From NCBI RefSeq assembly GCF_009905545.1, contig NZ_JAAALB010000023.1, positions 29,326 through 93,325 on the forward strand: a stretch of DNA of 64,000 bases, written 5' to 3'. The translations under genes and the position numbers were made by a program. The notes beneath the pieces were generated by a model, which searched no databases, was not told the DNA's origin, and saw only the letters and a program-made list of their open reading frames with translations. Below are positions 18,609 to 28,831 of this stretch, piece after piece (position 1 is the first letter of the stretch; each line of letters begins with the position of its first letter). The stretch comes from Cellulophaga sp. BC115SP. Lineage in GTDB: Bacteria; Bacteroidota; Bacteroidia; Cytophagales; Spirosomataceae.

Positions 18609-18995
18609 ATGGTCTCGGCAATTACACATGGCATTAAAGTAACTGTAGAAACAGAGTATCAACCACAATACTCTAATCCATCTCATGCCCATTTTGTTTT
18701 TTCTTATCGTATAAAAATCGAAAACGAAAGCGAATATACTGTCAAGCTACTTCATCGCCATTGGATTATTGTCGATGCCAATGGGCTAGAGCGACAAGTG
18801 TCGGGCGAGGGCGTAGTGGGTCAACAACCTATCATCGAACCAGGGCATTCGCATGAGTATTCGAGTGGTTGTAATTTCAATACCTCTATTGGCAAAATGA
18901 AAGGTAGTTATACCATGGAGCGTGTATTTGATGGGAAAAAGTTTAATGTTGCCGTTCCTGACTTTACGATGACAGTGCCTTATCGTTTGAATTAA
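18609..18995 (+). CDS. apaG: ApaG domain protein
   Basis: A 128-aa single-domain ApaG protein with an immunoglobulin-like beta-sandwich. Typical phrases are VTVETEYQPQYSNPSHAHFV, FSYRIKIENES, LLHRHWIIVDANG and PGHSHEYSSGCNFNTSIGKM. ApaG was named for genetic effects on diadenosine tetraphosphate and cobalt/magnesium phenotypes in enterics; its biochemical role is unsettled. The ATG at 18609 gives the standard length. The methyltransferase gene starts 3 bp after its stop, so the two are probably co-translated. Confidence 0.92.
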   Translation: MVSAITHGIKVTVETEYQPQYSNPSHAHFVFSYRIKIENESEYTVKLLHRHWIIVDANGLERQVSGEGVVGQQPIIEPGHSHEYSSGCNFNTSIGKMKGSYTMERVFDGKKFNVAVPDFTMTVPYRLN

Positions 18996-18998
18996 TTC

Positions 18999-19841
18999 TT
19001 GATTATTTTGATTCTATCTTATCTAAAATACCTTCTAAAAGCAGGTGATGAACATTCGGTTCATTCGCCATTTGTATTTGATTTATATTACCGTGCCATC
19101 AAATCACGCGATGGTCGTTATTTGCAATTAGTCCGTGTTGAGCCTCCCGATGCCAACGCACCAAAGCGCATTCAAAACGATCCCGAACATATCCTATCGA
19201 TTGAATCACTTCGTGAAGCCCTAAAGTCAGATTCCAGAACTATAGAAATTACAGAATTGGGTGCAGGCTCAAAAATTCATTCTGGCAATCAACGAAACAT
19301 ATCAGACTTAAATAATACTGCTCAAAAACCAACTAAATATGCACAGCTTTTGGCTCGATTAGTTACCTATTTTCAGCCATCTACCATTTTAGATTTAGGG
19401 ACTTCGCTAGGACTAACCACTGCCTACATGGCATTGAGTGGTCAAAATGCCAAAGTGTACAGCTTTGAGGGATGTCCTCAAACAGCTGCGATTGCTCAAG
19501 AAAATCTGGCAAAATTGGGTATTAATAATGTTTCAATCATCAAAGGGAACATCGACCATACGCTTCAAGAAGTTGTCAGTAAACTCTCCTCACTTGATTT
19601 TATCTTTGTCGATGCCAACCATCGCAAAGCTCCTACCCTTTCCTATTTTGAAATTTGTTTGCCCAAAGTTCATGAAAATTCGATTATGATTTTCGATGAT
19701 ATTTATTGGTCTAAAGAGATGACCGAAGCGTGGGAACAAATCAAACAACATCCCAGTGTCGGTATAAGCATCGACTTATTTCAGTTTGGTATCGTACTTT
19801 TTAGAAAAACACAAGCCAAACAGCATTTTGTGTTGAAATAA
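18999..19841 (+). CDS. Class I SAM-dependent methyltransferase (O-methyltransferase-like)
   Basis: 280 aa, probably starting at the TTG at 18999. No ATG is in frame nearby, and the segment after the TTG (LKYLLKAGDEHSVHSPFVF) resembles the family N-terminus. SAM-binding motif I is ILDLGTSLGLTT at ~130-141. A later acidic motif is FIFVDANHRKAPTL near 202-215, followed by IMIFDDIYWSKEM. The layout is close to catechol-type O-methyltransferases and to Bacteroidota paralogues of unknown substrate. Its start lies 3 bp after apaG, suggesting coupled translation. Confidence 0.83.
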   Translation: MIILILSYLKYLLKAGDEHSVHSPFVFDLYYRAIKSRDGRYLQLVRVEPPDANAPKRIQNDPEHILSIESLREALKSDSRTIEITELGAGSKIHSGNQRNISDLNNTAQKPTKYAQLLARLVTYFQPSTILDLGTSLGLTTAYMALSGQNAKVYSFEGCPQTAAIAQENLAKLGINNVSIIKGNIDHTLQEVVSKLSSLDFIFVDANHRKAPTLSYFEICLPKVHENSIMIFDDIYWSKEMTEAWEQIKQHPSVGISIDLFQFGIVLFRKTQAKQHFVLK

Positions 19842-19968
19842 GCAATAAGCACGTCATGAATAGATAGTTTACAAAGGCTGGCAAAAATCTGCTATGGCGG
19901 ATATTGGATTGCGGAGGTAGAACATTTTATAAAAATCTTCAATATTTCCGAAATCAGAAATCCCAAAT

Positions 19969-21111
19969 CTACAATTGATTGTACTTTACTTTTCTTACAA
20001 AATATAGCCCGATTAAAATGATGATTACTTCAAAAATCACAAGAGCACGAACAATGCCCAAGGCATCAGATAAATAGCCAAGGAAAATAGCAGGAATGCC
20101 AAATCCGATGTATCCAACAAACATAAATCCCGAAACAGCTCGTGCTCGTTGTTCGCCACCAATATTAGCAATAATAGCTAATCCTCCCAAATATGAAAAC
20201 CCATAGGCTGCCATTCCAATAATAGAAGCCCCTATCAAAATAATCAGTAAGACAGATAGATAACACCCTAAAATCACTAAACCAAAACCCAAAGGAATCA
20301 ATAGATAGCCAATTTGTACAGCTTTTTTAGGATTAAAGTTTCGGATAAATGGTTGCAAAAATGCACCAGTCCAATTAATTAAAACCAAACAAAAGCCAGC
20401 GTATGTAGTCAAGCCAATCAACGCCAACTGTCCAGGAATAATAGCAATGACAATACCTGTCACCGCCCAGCAAACACCTATCCCAATATTGACAGGAAGT
20501 GCATTTTCTGGAAAATAAGGCAAACGCATCACCTTTCCTCCTTGGGGCGGCAAATCTGGTAAAAACAACATCAATAATACACCTATAATAGTTAACCCAA
20601 TCAAAACGGGATAACTCAGCGGCACCAACGTAAACTCATGGATAATAAGCAAGGTGGTGGTAAGTGCTCCTCCACTAAAACCGATCGCCGTAGAAAAAGA
20701 CGCTATATTGGCCGCTTGCGTGGCTGGATGTTCTTCTTGATTAAGCGTCAGTATTTCTGTTAAATAGGCTGTTCCTGTACCCATACTCAAGCCAAGGGCG
20801 ATTCCCTGACAAAAACGAGCTATTATCAAAGTATATACCGCTGGATGAAACGTTATCACTGTTGTAGAAGCCAGAGAAAATAACACACTCAATAGCATGA
20901 TTTTTTTGCGACCTATCCTATCTGAAATACCTCCCAAAAAAATGTAACAAGGCAGCATCCCCACAATATAAGAAGCCAACACCAAGGCCGTTTGTCCATT
21001 ACTTAAGCCTTCATTTTGGGCATAAACCCTAAATAATGGCATCGAAACATTCACGGCGAGGGTGACTAATAGCAATGCATAGGCAATAATATATTTTGCA
21101 TTCTTTTTCAT
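19969..21111 (-). CDS. MFS transporter
   Basis: A 380-aa major facilitator protein, counting from the ATG at 21111 (MKKNAKYIIAYALLL). The 37 codons upstream in frame are polar and are unlikely to be translated. About 12 transmembrane helices are evident. The loop 2-3 motif A is GGISDRIGRKKIML, and a half-symmetric copy is at FLGYLSDALG near the second half. The sequence resembles drug or metabolite exporters, but the substrate cannot be read from it. It stands alone, with a long gene-free stretch upstream. Confidence 0.88.
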   Translation of the reverse strand: MKKNAKYIIAYALLLVTLAVNVSMPLFRVYAQNEGLSNGQTALVLASYIVGMLPCYIFLGGISDRIGRKKIMLLSVLFSLASTTVITFHPAVYTLIIARFCQGIALGLSMGTGTAYLTEILTLNQEEHPATQAANIASFSTAIGFSGGALTTTLLIIHEFTLVPLSYPVLIGLTIIGVLLMLFLPDLPPQGGKVMRLPYFPENALPVNIGIGVCWAVTGIVIAIIPGQLALIGLTTYAGFCLVLINWTGAFLQPFIRNFNPKKAVQIGYLLIPLGFGLVILGCYLSVLLIILIGASIIGMAAYGFSYLGGLAIIANIGGEQRARAVSGFMFVGYIGFGIPAIFLGYLSDALGIVRALVIFEVIIILIGLYFVRKVKYNQL

Positions 21112-22284
21112 TTTTTCAGGATATACGAAAAATTTTGTACATGGTTTAAGAAAATTATCAAAAAGCGTAAAAATTATTTTAAATTCTTGTAATTTAGCAC
21201 TCATACCCATCCATAAAACCATTGAACATTTCTGCTGTAAGAAACATCTATTTATTTGATTTTTTTGAAAATATTATTTTATAGATGTTATGTAAAATCG
21301 CAACACTTCTAGGAATATTAACGCTTGATGTTTTCACATCTTTACTATTTTTGTCTGTACCTCGCTTTTCTGGTACAAAAAGTATTTTGTCATAATATTT
21401 GTATATACATTTAATTTGAATACTTTCATTGTCAAAATTCAATAAAATTGTGAGTAAAAACATAGAAATAATTAAAGATTACAAGAAGATGCACGATTTT
21501 TGCTAATGATTTTCTCAAAGACTATTGCCAAATTATTGAAACCCTTGAAACAACATATATATTCTGATTTTTCAACCAGAACCATCTTCTCTATGCACTC
21601 TTCATACGAGAAAGTAAAGGGAAAATCTTCATTAGTCAATAATCTCTGAGAGTAAGGTAATGTAAGGCTGACGCCAAAATCCTTAATTTGAAACCCATAA
21701 AAAAACAGTCATCCATACACAAATACCTCATCACACTGATATAATCTTGAGAAAATATAACTAAATTTTGCTTAGACAAAGTTCAGGAAAAGAGATTGGT
21801 GTTGCTTAATATAAATTGCTAAAGATATCATAGCTTTATCTTTCTGATAAACCCAGCAGAAAATAAACCGTCAAGAAGAAGTAGACTCTAATTTAGGATA
21901 AGACCATCGTCATTCAATTCTTGCTTGATATTGAACCCGAATCTAACAGATTACTTAACCATATTGTAACTTCATTATATTTCATCCACTTATGAAAAGT
22001 ATAGTTTTTACAAATTTTCTCGAAAAAGCTGAAGCTCGTTCTGGCTAAAATCATCGCTTTGTTCAGGACACTGACCCCTGATACTTAATTACCTCGTTTT
22101 GATACTCAAAAGATTACTGATGAGCATTTCGTGCTAATTTATCATTCAAACCGCAGAATGGGAGACTTTGCACTTGGACTGTTCCTAAATTGCTTAGATC
22201 ATCACAACCCCAAAGCAGATATTCAAATCTCACAATTTAACGAAAGAAGGCTGCATAGTGCGTTTTGAAATTATAGCTAAATAA
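21112..22284. other. 1.2-kb gene-free region
   Basis: No convincing gene. A 71-codon minus-strand frame (21248-21463) and a 47-codon plus-strand frame near 21500-21650 have no recognisable features. I could not identify a remnant transposase, RNA gene or promoter in it. It is the longest featureless stretch in the window. Confidence 0.55.
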
Positions 22285-25200
22285 ATGAATACTAACGAAA
22301 TAGAGCTACTAAAAACGAAACTTGAGCGTGAAAGAGCCGCTCGTATTCAAGCTGAAACAATCTTGGACGAAAAGGCTATGGAGTTATTTGAGTCTAATCA
22401 AAATCTGATTCGACTTAATCAGCGCTTAGAAGCTCAAATCAACGAAAAAGTTTCTGAACTCAGTAAAAGTGAAATCCGCTACAAACAACTTATTGAATCT
22501 GTTCAAGACATTATATATAAAATTTCACCTGACGGATATTTCACCTTTGTCAATCCTATCATTGAACAGAGACTGGGGTATCTAGATAACGAAATCGTAG
22601 GGCGACATTTTACAGAATTGGTACTTCCTGAATATCGAGAATCACTCGTCAATTTTTATTACGAGATGGTAGCAACGAAAAAAGAAAGTACCTATAATGA
22701 GTTTCCAGTATTTCATAAAGATGGACATATCATCTGGATTGGTCAGACGGTAAGATCAATTTTAGAAAATGGTGAAATCAACGAACTGGTAGCTGTTGCT
22801 CGTGATATTACCGACCGTAAATCAACAGAAGAGATTCTTAAAAGTACCCAAATTCGTCTTTCAACCCTGATTTCAAATATGCAGTCAGGTATCTTAGTTG
22901 AAGACGAAAGTAGACATATCATTTTAGTAAACCAGTTTCTCTGTGATACTCTCGGCTTCAATACTTCTCCAGAATCACTAATAGGCATTGACTGCGAAAG
23001 CGCACTACAGGATCTTAAAAACTATTTTAGTGAGCCTGAAGAGTTTGCTAGTCGTGTCAATACCTTAGTCGAAGAACAAAAGCTGGTAGTCAACGAAAAG
23101 GTTCGAACAGCCGACGGACGAATATTGGAGCGTGACTATATTCCAATATTCATTGATGAACACTATACAGGGCATCTTTGGAGATATAATGATGTTACCG
23201 AAAATTTCAATACCCAAGAAACGATTCGTAAAAGCGAGGAAAAATATCGCGGCATTATGAACAATATGGAATTGGGATTGCTAGAAGTAGATAACGATCA
23301 AACCATTATACGAGCTTATGATAAGTTTTGTAAAATGGTAGGATATACAGAAGCCGAACTCTTGGGAAAAAATGCGATGGAGCTATTTCTTCCTAAAGAA
23401 TTTATCACAGTTATTGAGGAACAGCAAAATCTTCGAAAAATTGGAGGAAGTAGTTCTTATGAATTGCCTATCCTTAAAAAAGATGGAGAAATCCTATGGA
23501 CACTCATCAGTGGAGCCCCGATTATTGACGAACATGGAGTCACTGTAGGTTCTATCGGGATTCACTATGACCTAACTGAGCGCAAAACGCTAGAACAAGA
23601 ATTGAGTTTGGCAAAACAAATTGCCGAAGATGCTCGTCAAGCTGAAAAGCAATTCTTAGCCAATATGAGCCACGAAATTCGTACGCCTTTGAATGCAATC
23701 ATTGGTATGGCTCACCTATTGTTTGACACCCATCCTACCAATCAACAAGTAGAATACCTTGAGATTTTGAGAAGTTCAGCAGACTTCTTGCATAGTCTCA
23801 TTTCTGACTTGTTGGATATGGCAAAAATCGAAGCAGGTAAAATTGAAGTAAACCATAAGGAGTTTGACCTCGTAGGTTTATTAAAGACGGTTCAGAAGGT
23901 ATTTGAAATTAAAATTGGAAATCGTCCGCTTGAAGTAAATGTCATGATTGACTCAAAAATTCATGGTGCTTATATCGGCGATGACTTATTGCTCAATCAG
24001 ATTCTATTAAATATCATAGGCAATGCAGAGAAATTTACCGAAAAAGGCGAAATCAATATCACAGTTCGTCAAATAAAAGAAATTGCCAAAGATGAAGTAT
24101 TATTGGAGTTCCAAATTGCAGATACGGGTATCGGCATTTCTCCTGAGAAGCTAGAACTGATTTTCCAAAAATTCAAGCAAATCAATCACCAAGGGCATAA
24201 GCATAAAGGAACAGGCTTGGGCTTGGCCATTACCAAAGAGCTTATCGAGCTTCAAGGAGGCGATATTCATGCAACAAGTGTAGAAGGAAAAGGTACAACT
24301 TTTATTTTCTCATTACCTTACAAAAGAAGCGACAATATTATTATTACAGCGCCAGCGCCAAGTAGTAAACTTTCAGAAACTAAGGATTTTGAAAATGGAC
24401 ATATCTTGGTTGTTGAAGACAATTTGATGAATCAAAAGTATATTTCAAGTCTTTTAAACAAATGGAATCGCCACTTTACGGTAGTTTCGGATGGGCGACA
24501 AGCTGTAGAACAAATTCATAAACACAAGTTTGATATTATTTTCATGGACCTTCAGATGCCACACATGGATGGCTACGAAGCTACTATTGCTATTAGAAGT
24601 ACCCAAACACCTAATCAACATGTACCTATCATTGCCCTTACGGCATCGGCTATGCTCGACCAAAAAGTGAAGGCTATGGCAGTAGGTATGAGTGATTTTT
24701 TACCAAAGCCGTTTGCACCGAATCAATTATTTGAAATGCTACAAAAATATAGAAAACTCTCTAATGAGGAAACTGAAGATGATTTTGAAGAAATCAGAAC
24801 AGTTCATATTACCGAACCCCCAACACAGCAAACAACTACCGTGGAAAACCCTATTGACTACGAGCGACTAGATGAGATGTATGAGGGAGATGTCGAATAT
24901 CAAGCCGATATGTTTGATACCTTTTTATCTGATGTTTATCCCGAATTTAAAGATTTGGCGCCATTTGTGGAGCAACAAAATTTTCCAGAATTGAAAAAAT
25001 TGGCTCATAAGCTCAAGCCAACCTTAGGGATGGTAGGTTTAACTCAGCTCGAAAAACAACTTGTCGAAATTGAGCGTAGAGCCTTAGACAAACCAGAGTA
25101 TTACGACCTTAAAGCTAAGGTAGATCAATTGCTGAAGGCGTTGAACCAAATTCATCCAATTTTAGAAAAAGAGTTGCAACGCTTACAAAACCTCCAATAA
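22285..25200 (+). CDS. Soluble multi-PAS hybrid histidine kinase with receiver and Hpt domains
   Basis: 971 aa with no transmembrane segment. Layout: N-terminal coiled coil (1-60); three PAS domains (~63-180, 190-305, 318-435); HisKA with H463 in NMSHEIRTPLNAI; HATPase with the N-box around N580, G1 ADTGIGI (612-618) and G2 GTGLGLAI (642-649); receiver with D755 in IIFMDLQMPHMDG; C-terminal Hpt with H908 in KLAHKLKPTLG. The protein can carry out a full intramolecular His-Asp-His phosphorelay and then phosphorylate a separate regulator. The LytTR response regulator starts 1 bp after its stop, so that protein is the likely output. Confidence 0.95.
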   Translation: MNTNEIELLKTKLERERAARIQAETILDEKAMELFESNQNLIRLNQRLEAQINEKVSELSKSEIRYKQLIESVQDIIYKISPDGYFTFVNPIIEQRLGYLDNEIVGRHFTELVLPEYRESLVNFYYEMVATKKESTYNEFPVFHKDGHIIWIGQTVRSILENGEINELVAVARDITDRKSTEEILKSTQIRLSTLISNMQSGILVEDESRHIILVNQFLCDTLGFNTSPESLIGIDCESALQDLKNYFSEPEEFASRVNTLVEEQKLVVNEKVRTADGRILERDYIPIFIDEHYTGHLWRYNDVTENFNTQETIRKSEEKYRGIMNNMELGLLEVDNDQTIIRAYDKFCKMVGYTEAELLGKNAMELFLPKEFITVIEEQQNLRKIGGSSSYELPILKKDGEILWTLISGAPIIDEHGVTVGSIGIHYDLTERKTLEQELSLAKQIAEDARQAEKQFLANMSHEIRTPLNAIIGMAHLLFDTHPTNQQVEYLEILRSSADFLHSLISDLLDMAKIEAGKIEVNHKEFDLVGLLKTVQKVFEIKIGNRPLEVNVMIDSKIHGAYIGDDLLLNQILLNIIGNAEKFTEKGEINITVRQIKEIAKDEVLLEFQIADTGIGISPEKLELIFQKFKQINHQGHKHKGTGLGLAITKELIELQGGDIHATSVEGKGTTFIFSLPYKRSDNIIITAPAPSSKLSETKDFENGHILVVEDNLMNQKYISSLLNKWNRHFTVVSDGRQAVEQIHKHKFDIIFMDLQMPHMDGYEATIAIRSTQTPNQHVPIIALTASAMLDQKVKAMAVGMSDFLPKPFAPNQLFEMLQKYRKLSNEETEDDFEEIRTVHITEPPTQQTTTVENPIDYERLDEMYEGDVEYQADMFDTFLSDVYPEFKDLAPFVEQQNFPELKKLAHKLKPTLGMVGLTQLEKQLVEIERRALDKPEYYDLKAKVDQLLKALNQIHPILEKELQRLQNLQ

Positions 25201-25201
25201 A

Positions 25202-25894
25202 ATGAAGTTACGATGTATCATTGTTGACGATGAAATCATGGCCAGGAAATCCCTGCAAAAGCTATGTGAACAACATAGTGCTTTAGAGTTGGTGGCCATT
25301 TGTGAAAACGTCCAACAAGCCCTTAAAGTACTAGAACAAAACGAGATTGATTTGATATGGCTTGATGTTGAAATGCCTGAAATGACAGGGTTTGATTTAT
25401 TAGAAAAAATCACCACCACTACCACACAGGTGATTTTGACAACATCAAAAATCGAATATGCTTACGATGCGTTTCAATACCAAGTAACAGATTATCTGAA
25501 AAAACCCATTACAGGTCCTAGATTTAATCTTGCTGTAGAAAAAGTCTTGGACTTACGACAGAAAAAAGATAGTCCATTACAGCAGCATAACGAGATTTAT
25601 ATTAAGCATGAAGGTAGGTACATTAGGCTCCCCTATTCAGATATTCAGTTTGTAGAGAATATTGGAGATTATGTAAAAATCTATACCAGCAAGCAATCGT
25701 ACGTGATTCATACTACGATGAAATCTTTGGAAGAAAAGTTAGGAAAGCAGTTTTTACGAGTCCATAGGTCATTCATTGTTCATCTCGATAAAATTGTAGA
25801 CATTGAAGAAAACAATTTAGTGATTGCCAATAAAGTTATTCCTATTAGTAGAGCCAACAAATCAGAATTGATGAATAGACTCAATATGCTTTAA
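25202..25894 (+). CDS. LytTR-family response regulator
   Basis: 230 aa. The receiver domain (1-120) has acidic residues D9-D10 and the phospho-acceptor D55 in LIWLDVEMPEMTGFD, with the switch Lys in DYLKKPI. A LytTR DNA-binding domain follows (~135-230): IKHEGRYIRLPYSDIQFVEN, then the typical FLRVHRSFIVHLDKI. LytTR regulators bind direct repeats in promoters. It is directly downstream of the hybrid kinase (stop TAA, one base, ATG), a strong sign that they form one signalling pair. A 17-bp terminator ends the operon. Confidence 0.95.
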   Translation: MKLRCIIVDDEIMARKSLQKLCEQHSALELVAICENVQQALKVLEQNEIDLIWLDVEMPEMTGFDLLEKITTTTTQVILTTSKIEYAYDAFQYQVTDYLKKPITGPRFNLAVEKVLDLRQKKDSPLQQHNEIYIKHEGRYIRLPYSDIQFVENIGDYVKIYTSKQSYVIHTTMKSLEEKLGKQFLRVHRSFIVHLDKIVDIEENNLVIANKVIPISRANKSELMNRLNML

Positions 25895-25939
25895 AAATAT
25901 AACGCCCTCAAGATTTAATACTCCTCCTTAAAAAATATA

Positions 25940-25983
25940 AAAAGTGGTAAGTTTTCATCTGAAAACTTACCACTTTTCTTTTA
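25940..25983 (+). terminator. Intrinsic terminator of the kinase-LytTR operon
   Basis: AAAAGTGGTAAGTTTTC (25940-25956) and GAAAACTTACCACTTTT (25961-25977) form a 17-bp perfect stem with loop ATCT, followed by a T-rich tail. Confidence 0.95.
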
Positions 25984-26165
25984 TACAGACCTACAGTTAG
26001 TGACAAAATTAAAATAATTTTACCCGCATTAAGCTCTTGGTTTTATGCTGAAGCTAAAAGTTGAAAAGAATTTCTCTTGAAATAATTTAAGCTTTTTTGC
26101 CTAATGCCTACGGCTTACTGCCTAAAACGTATTAAGGCAATTTTATTTTGCATTAATACTTAACA

Positions 26166-27695
26166 TCAAGAACCACGATGACTATATTTTCCAATTTTTT
26201 GGAATAACTCTTTTGGATTAAATGGTTTTGTTACATAATCATTCATTCCAACTTCAAAAGCTCTATCTTGATTATTGAGCGTTGCTGAAGCTGTTAATGC
26301 AATTATTGGAATGGTTGGATTAAGTTCACGAATACGTAAAGTTGCGGTATAGCCATCCATTTCTGGCATCAACAAGTCCATCAAAATTACATCATACTTG
26401 CCATTTTTGTATTTTTCAACAGCTACCAGACCATTTTCAGCTACATCAAAATCAATTTCCCAACGTGTTAAAAACTTCGACGCTACCTTAACATTGACTG
26501 GATAATCCTCCACCAATAGCACTTTCACTCCTTTCAAACTTACTTCATTGATACTTTCAGCAACAGGAGCTTGAATAGTTTTGATACCATTACCAATTTT
26601 TAGTTTTAAGGTAAAATAAAACTTCGCACCTTTTCCTTCTTCACTTTCTAGTTGAATTTTACTACCATGAAGTTCAAGCAACTTTTTGGTAATGACAAGC
26701 CCCAATCCTGTACCTCCAAACTTACGAGTTGTTTCGGAATTGGCCTGTGTGAATTGTTCAAAAATCAATTCTTGCTTATCTGGAGGAATACCAATACCTG
26801 AATCTTTTACCGATACATAAATCTGGGCTTCTTCGTCAGTTTTGCTAACCAAAGAAATTTCTAAGGAAATACTACCATTGATTGTAAACTTAACCGCATT
26901 CGAAACCAAATTGGATAAAATTTGTCCCAAACGAAGAGGGTCTCCAATTAATGAATCAGGAATATCATCATCCACCATCAGACGAATTCTATTACCTTTT
27001 TCCTCAGCCTTTACCTGATTGGCTCTTTTAATATTAGATACTAATTGCTTGAAATCAAATGGAGTGGCTTCCAAATCAACTTTTCCTGCTTCAATTTTAC
27101 TAAAGTCAAGAATATCATTGATAAGTACATGTAGATTATCCGTAGAAAACTGAAGGGTCTTTAAGTTGTCAGCCATCGTAGGAGAACATTCCTCTTGTTG
27201 CATAAGATAGGTCATCCCTACAATGGCGTTGAGTGGCGTTCTGATTTCGTGGCTCATCATTGACAAAAACTCAGACTTCGCTTGAGTAGCTTTTTCGGCA
27301 GCATCCTTTGCCTGACGAAGCTCAGTTTCCATTTTTTTACGATTGTCAATTTGCTTCTGCAAATAGTCAACCAAAAGCAACAAATTATCGGCGTCGAATG
27401 AAGGTAAAGAATTGTCTGTTTCAAGCGAATGAATTGCCTCAATCAACTTCTCAATCGAGCGTCTGCGTTGACCTATTTCATCTTTGAGGCGAATGTTTAT
27501 TTCGGCGTATTCTTTTTCATTAAGAGACGAAGAGTGCTCAAAAAGCTCCTTATCTCTATCAAAGTTTACGTAGGAGTCACTAACTACTTTCAAAAATTTC
27601 ACCACATCCTCTCTTCCTTGCGATTCTGTATCAAGAAAGCGATTTACCTGTTTTGAAAGTAGTTTATGTAATTGATCGTTTTGCATATAAATCAA
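26166..27695 (-). CDS. Hybrid histidine kinase without input domain
   Basis: 509 aa, soluble. The N-terminal ~130 residues are helical coiled coil with no PAS or GAF domain. HisKA has H149 in MMSHEIRTPLNAIVG; the HATPase has NLVSNAVKFT (~262-271), DSGIGIP (~298-304) and GGTGLGLVI (~327-335); the receiver has D440 in VILMDLLMPEMDGY. There is no Hpt domain, so a separate Hpt protein or regulator must take the phosphate. Its ATG overlaps the stop of the FIST gene by 4 bp, which implies translational coupling and a FIST protein as the missing sensor. An alternative ATG lies three codons later. Confidence 0.93.
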   Translation of the reverse strand: MIYMQNDQLHKLLSKQVNRFLDTESQGREDVVKFLKVVSDSYVNFDRDKELFEHSSSLNEKEYAEINIRLKDEIGQRRRSIEKLIEAIHSLETDNSLPSFDADNLLLLVDYLQKQIDNRKKMETELRQAKDAAEKATQAKSEFLSMMSHEIRTPLNAIVGMTYLMQQEECSPTMADNLKTLQFSTDNLHVLINDILDFSKIEAGKVDLEATPFDFKQLVSNIKRANQVKAEEKGNRIRLMVDDDIPDSLIGDPLRLGQILSNLVSNAVKFTINGSISLEISLVSKTDEEAQIYVSVKDSGIGIPPDKQELIFEQFTQANSETTRKFGGTGLGLVITKKLLELHGSKIQLESEEGKGAKFYFTLKLKIGNGIKTIQAPVAESINEVSLKGVKVLLVEDYPVNVKVASKFLTRWEIDFDVAENGLVAVEKYKNGKYDVILMDLLMPEMDGYTATLRIRELNPTIPIIALTASATLNNQDRAFEVGMNDYVTKPFNPKELFQKIGKYSHRGS

Positions 27696-28831
27696 ATCTC
27701 TGTAAATGTCGTAATAGTCATGGTTTGATTGTGAAGGTCACACTTGGCTTCGGCCATCAACGGCGATATTTCCCCATACGAGTAAAATCCTGTAATACAG
27801 GTCTCAGGACCAAACACCTCACGGGCTGCTTCTAGTTCTTCTTCGGTTCGGTATCCTAAAACTAATCGGCGACCAACACAACTAATCAAAATCGCTAATT
27901 CAGGCTTAAATGAAAGCGATTGAAGCGCATTTTCAGCTGCTTCAGAGGAGGCATCAAGTAGATTATCGAAATTAGCCTTCATAAAGCGAATCAAAGCACC
28001 TTTAGGAATTTCTCCAGCAAAGGTCATACTCTGTTGTTTTTCGTCAATAGAAAGGATAGTACGCACAACTGGTGCTGAGTCGGCATCTACTCGCATCGAC
28101 AATGGAAACAACAATGCTGCTCCAGGCAAGTCTTTTGCGTATTTGCCTAAATATTCTTTGTAAAGCTCAAGCGCAGGTTTTCCTCCAATTGAGTACAGTA
28201 CATTATATTGTGATTGAGTAATCTCACGCTCAGGACCAAAAACATCCCAACCTCCCATCGTTCCGTGTCCTATACGTAGGTGGCTTCCATAAAAGCCAAT
28301 TCCAATGATTTTTCCTTCGGAAGGTTCGGCATTTAGCCCCACTAAAGTCTTCTCAAATCTATCATCATCGCCAGCCAATCCACCTGTAACAGTAACATGT
28401 GGAGATGTATGTTCGTTGAGTGCACGCACTAACGCACTACCATTTACCACACCACCATCAGATATAACCATGATATGCACCAAATCATCGGCTTGTAAAG
28501 CCTCTACCAACTGGCAAGCGGCTTGATAACTCTCACTGGTATCACTAATGCTGATTTGTGTTGTTTTGATTTGAGTATTCTCAAATTGTAGAGCAGTAAC
28601 CACAATAGTTTGTGTTTCGACCCCTGTATTAAAAATCTCTCCTGCAGTAGAGTTAATCACTATTTCAGCATGTGGAAAATCCTCACGTACTTTCGAATAA
28701 ACTTGCATTTGTTCGAATAACTTACGTTCTCCAAATACGATGACTAATTGTGCTTTTTCTGAAGAGAAACCTTCATCGATTCTTATACTCTCCCAAGCGT
28801 CTGAGCGATAGGTACTTTGACAAATTTTCAT
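27692..28831 (-). CDS. FIST domain sensor protein
   Basis: A 379-aa protein with FIST_N (~30-220; FGERKLFEQMQVYSKVREDF, VINSTAGEIFNTGV, VTGGLAGDDDRF) and FIST_C (~220-370; LYKEYLGKYA, ISCVGRRLVLG, ITGFYSYGEISP). FIST domains are predicted small-ligand sensors, possibly for amino acids, that sit in or beside signalling proteins. It is cytosolic with no signal peptide. The 4-bp overlap with the following hybrid kinase indicates that the two are made together, so FIST probably supplies ligand input to that kinase. Confidence 0.92.
   Translation of the reverse strand: MKICQSTYRSDAWESIRIDEGFSSEKAQLVIVFGERKLFEQMQVYSKVREDFPHAEIVINSTAGEIFNTGVETQTIVVTALQFENTQIKTTQISISDTSESYQAACQLVEALQADDLVHIMVISDGGVVNGSALVRALNEHTSPHVTVTGGLAGDDDRFEKTLVGLNAEPSEGKIIGIGFYGSHLRIGHGTMGGWDVFGPEREITQSQYNVLYSIGGKPALELYKEYLGKYAKDLPGAALLFPLSMRVDADSAPVVRTILSIDEKQQSMTFAGEIPKGALIRFMKANFDNLLDASSEAAENALQSLSFKPELAILISCVGRRLVLGYRTEEELEAAREVFGPETCITGFYSYGEISPLMAEAKCDLHNQTMTITTFTEI

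Noticed and set aside
21112..21222. Upstream extension of the MFS transporter
   Set aside because: 37 extra codons before the MKKNAKYIIAYALLL start are not membrane-like or family-like.
21248..21463. 71-codon minus-strand frame in the large gap
   Set aside because: No homology, signal or promoter could be seen; it is AT-rich and likely chance.
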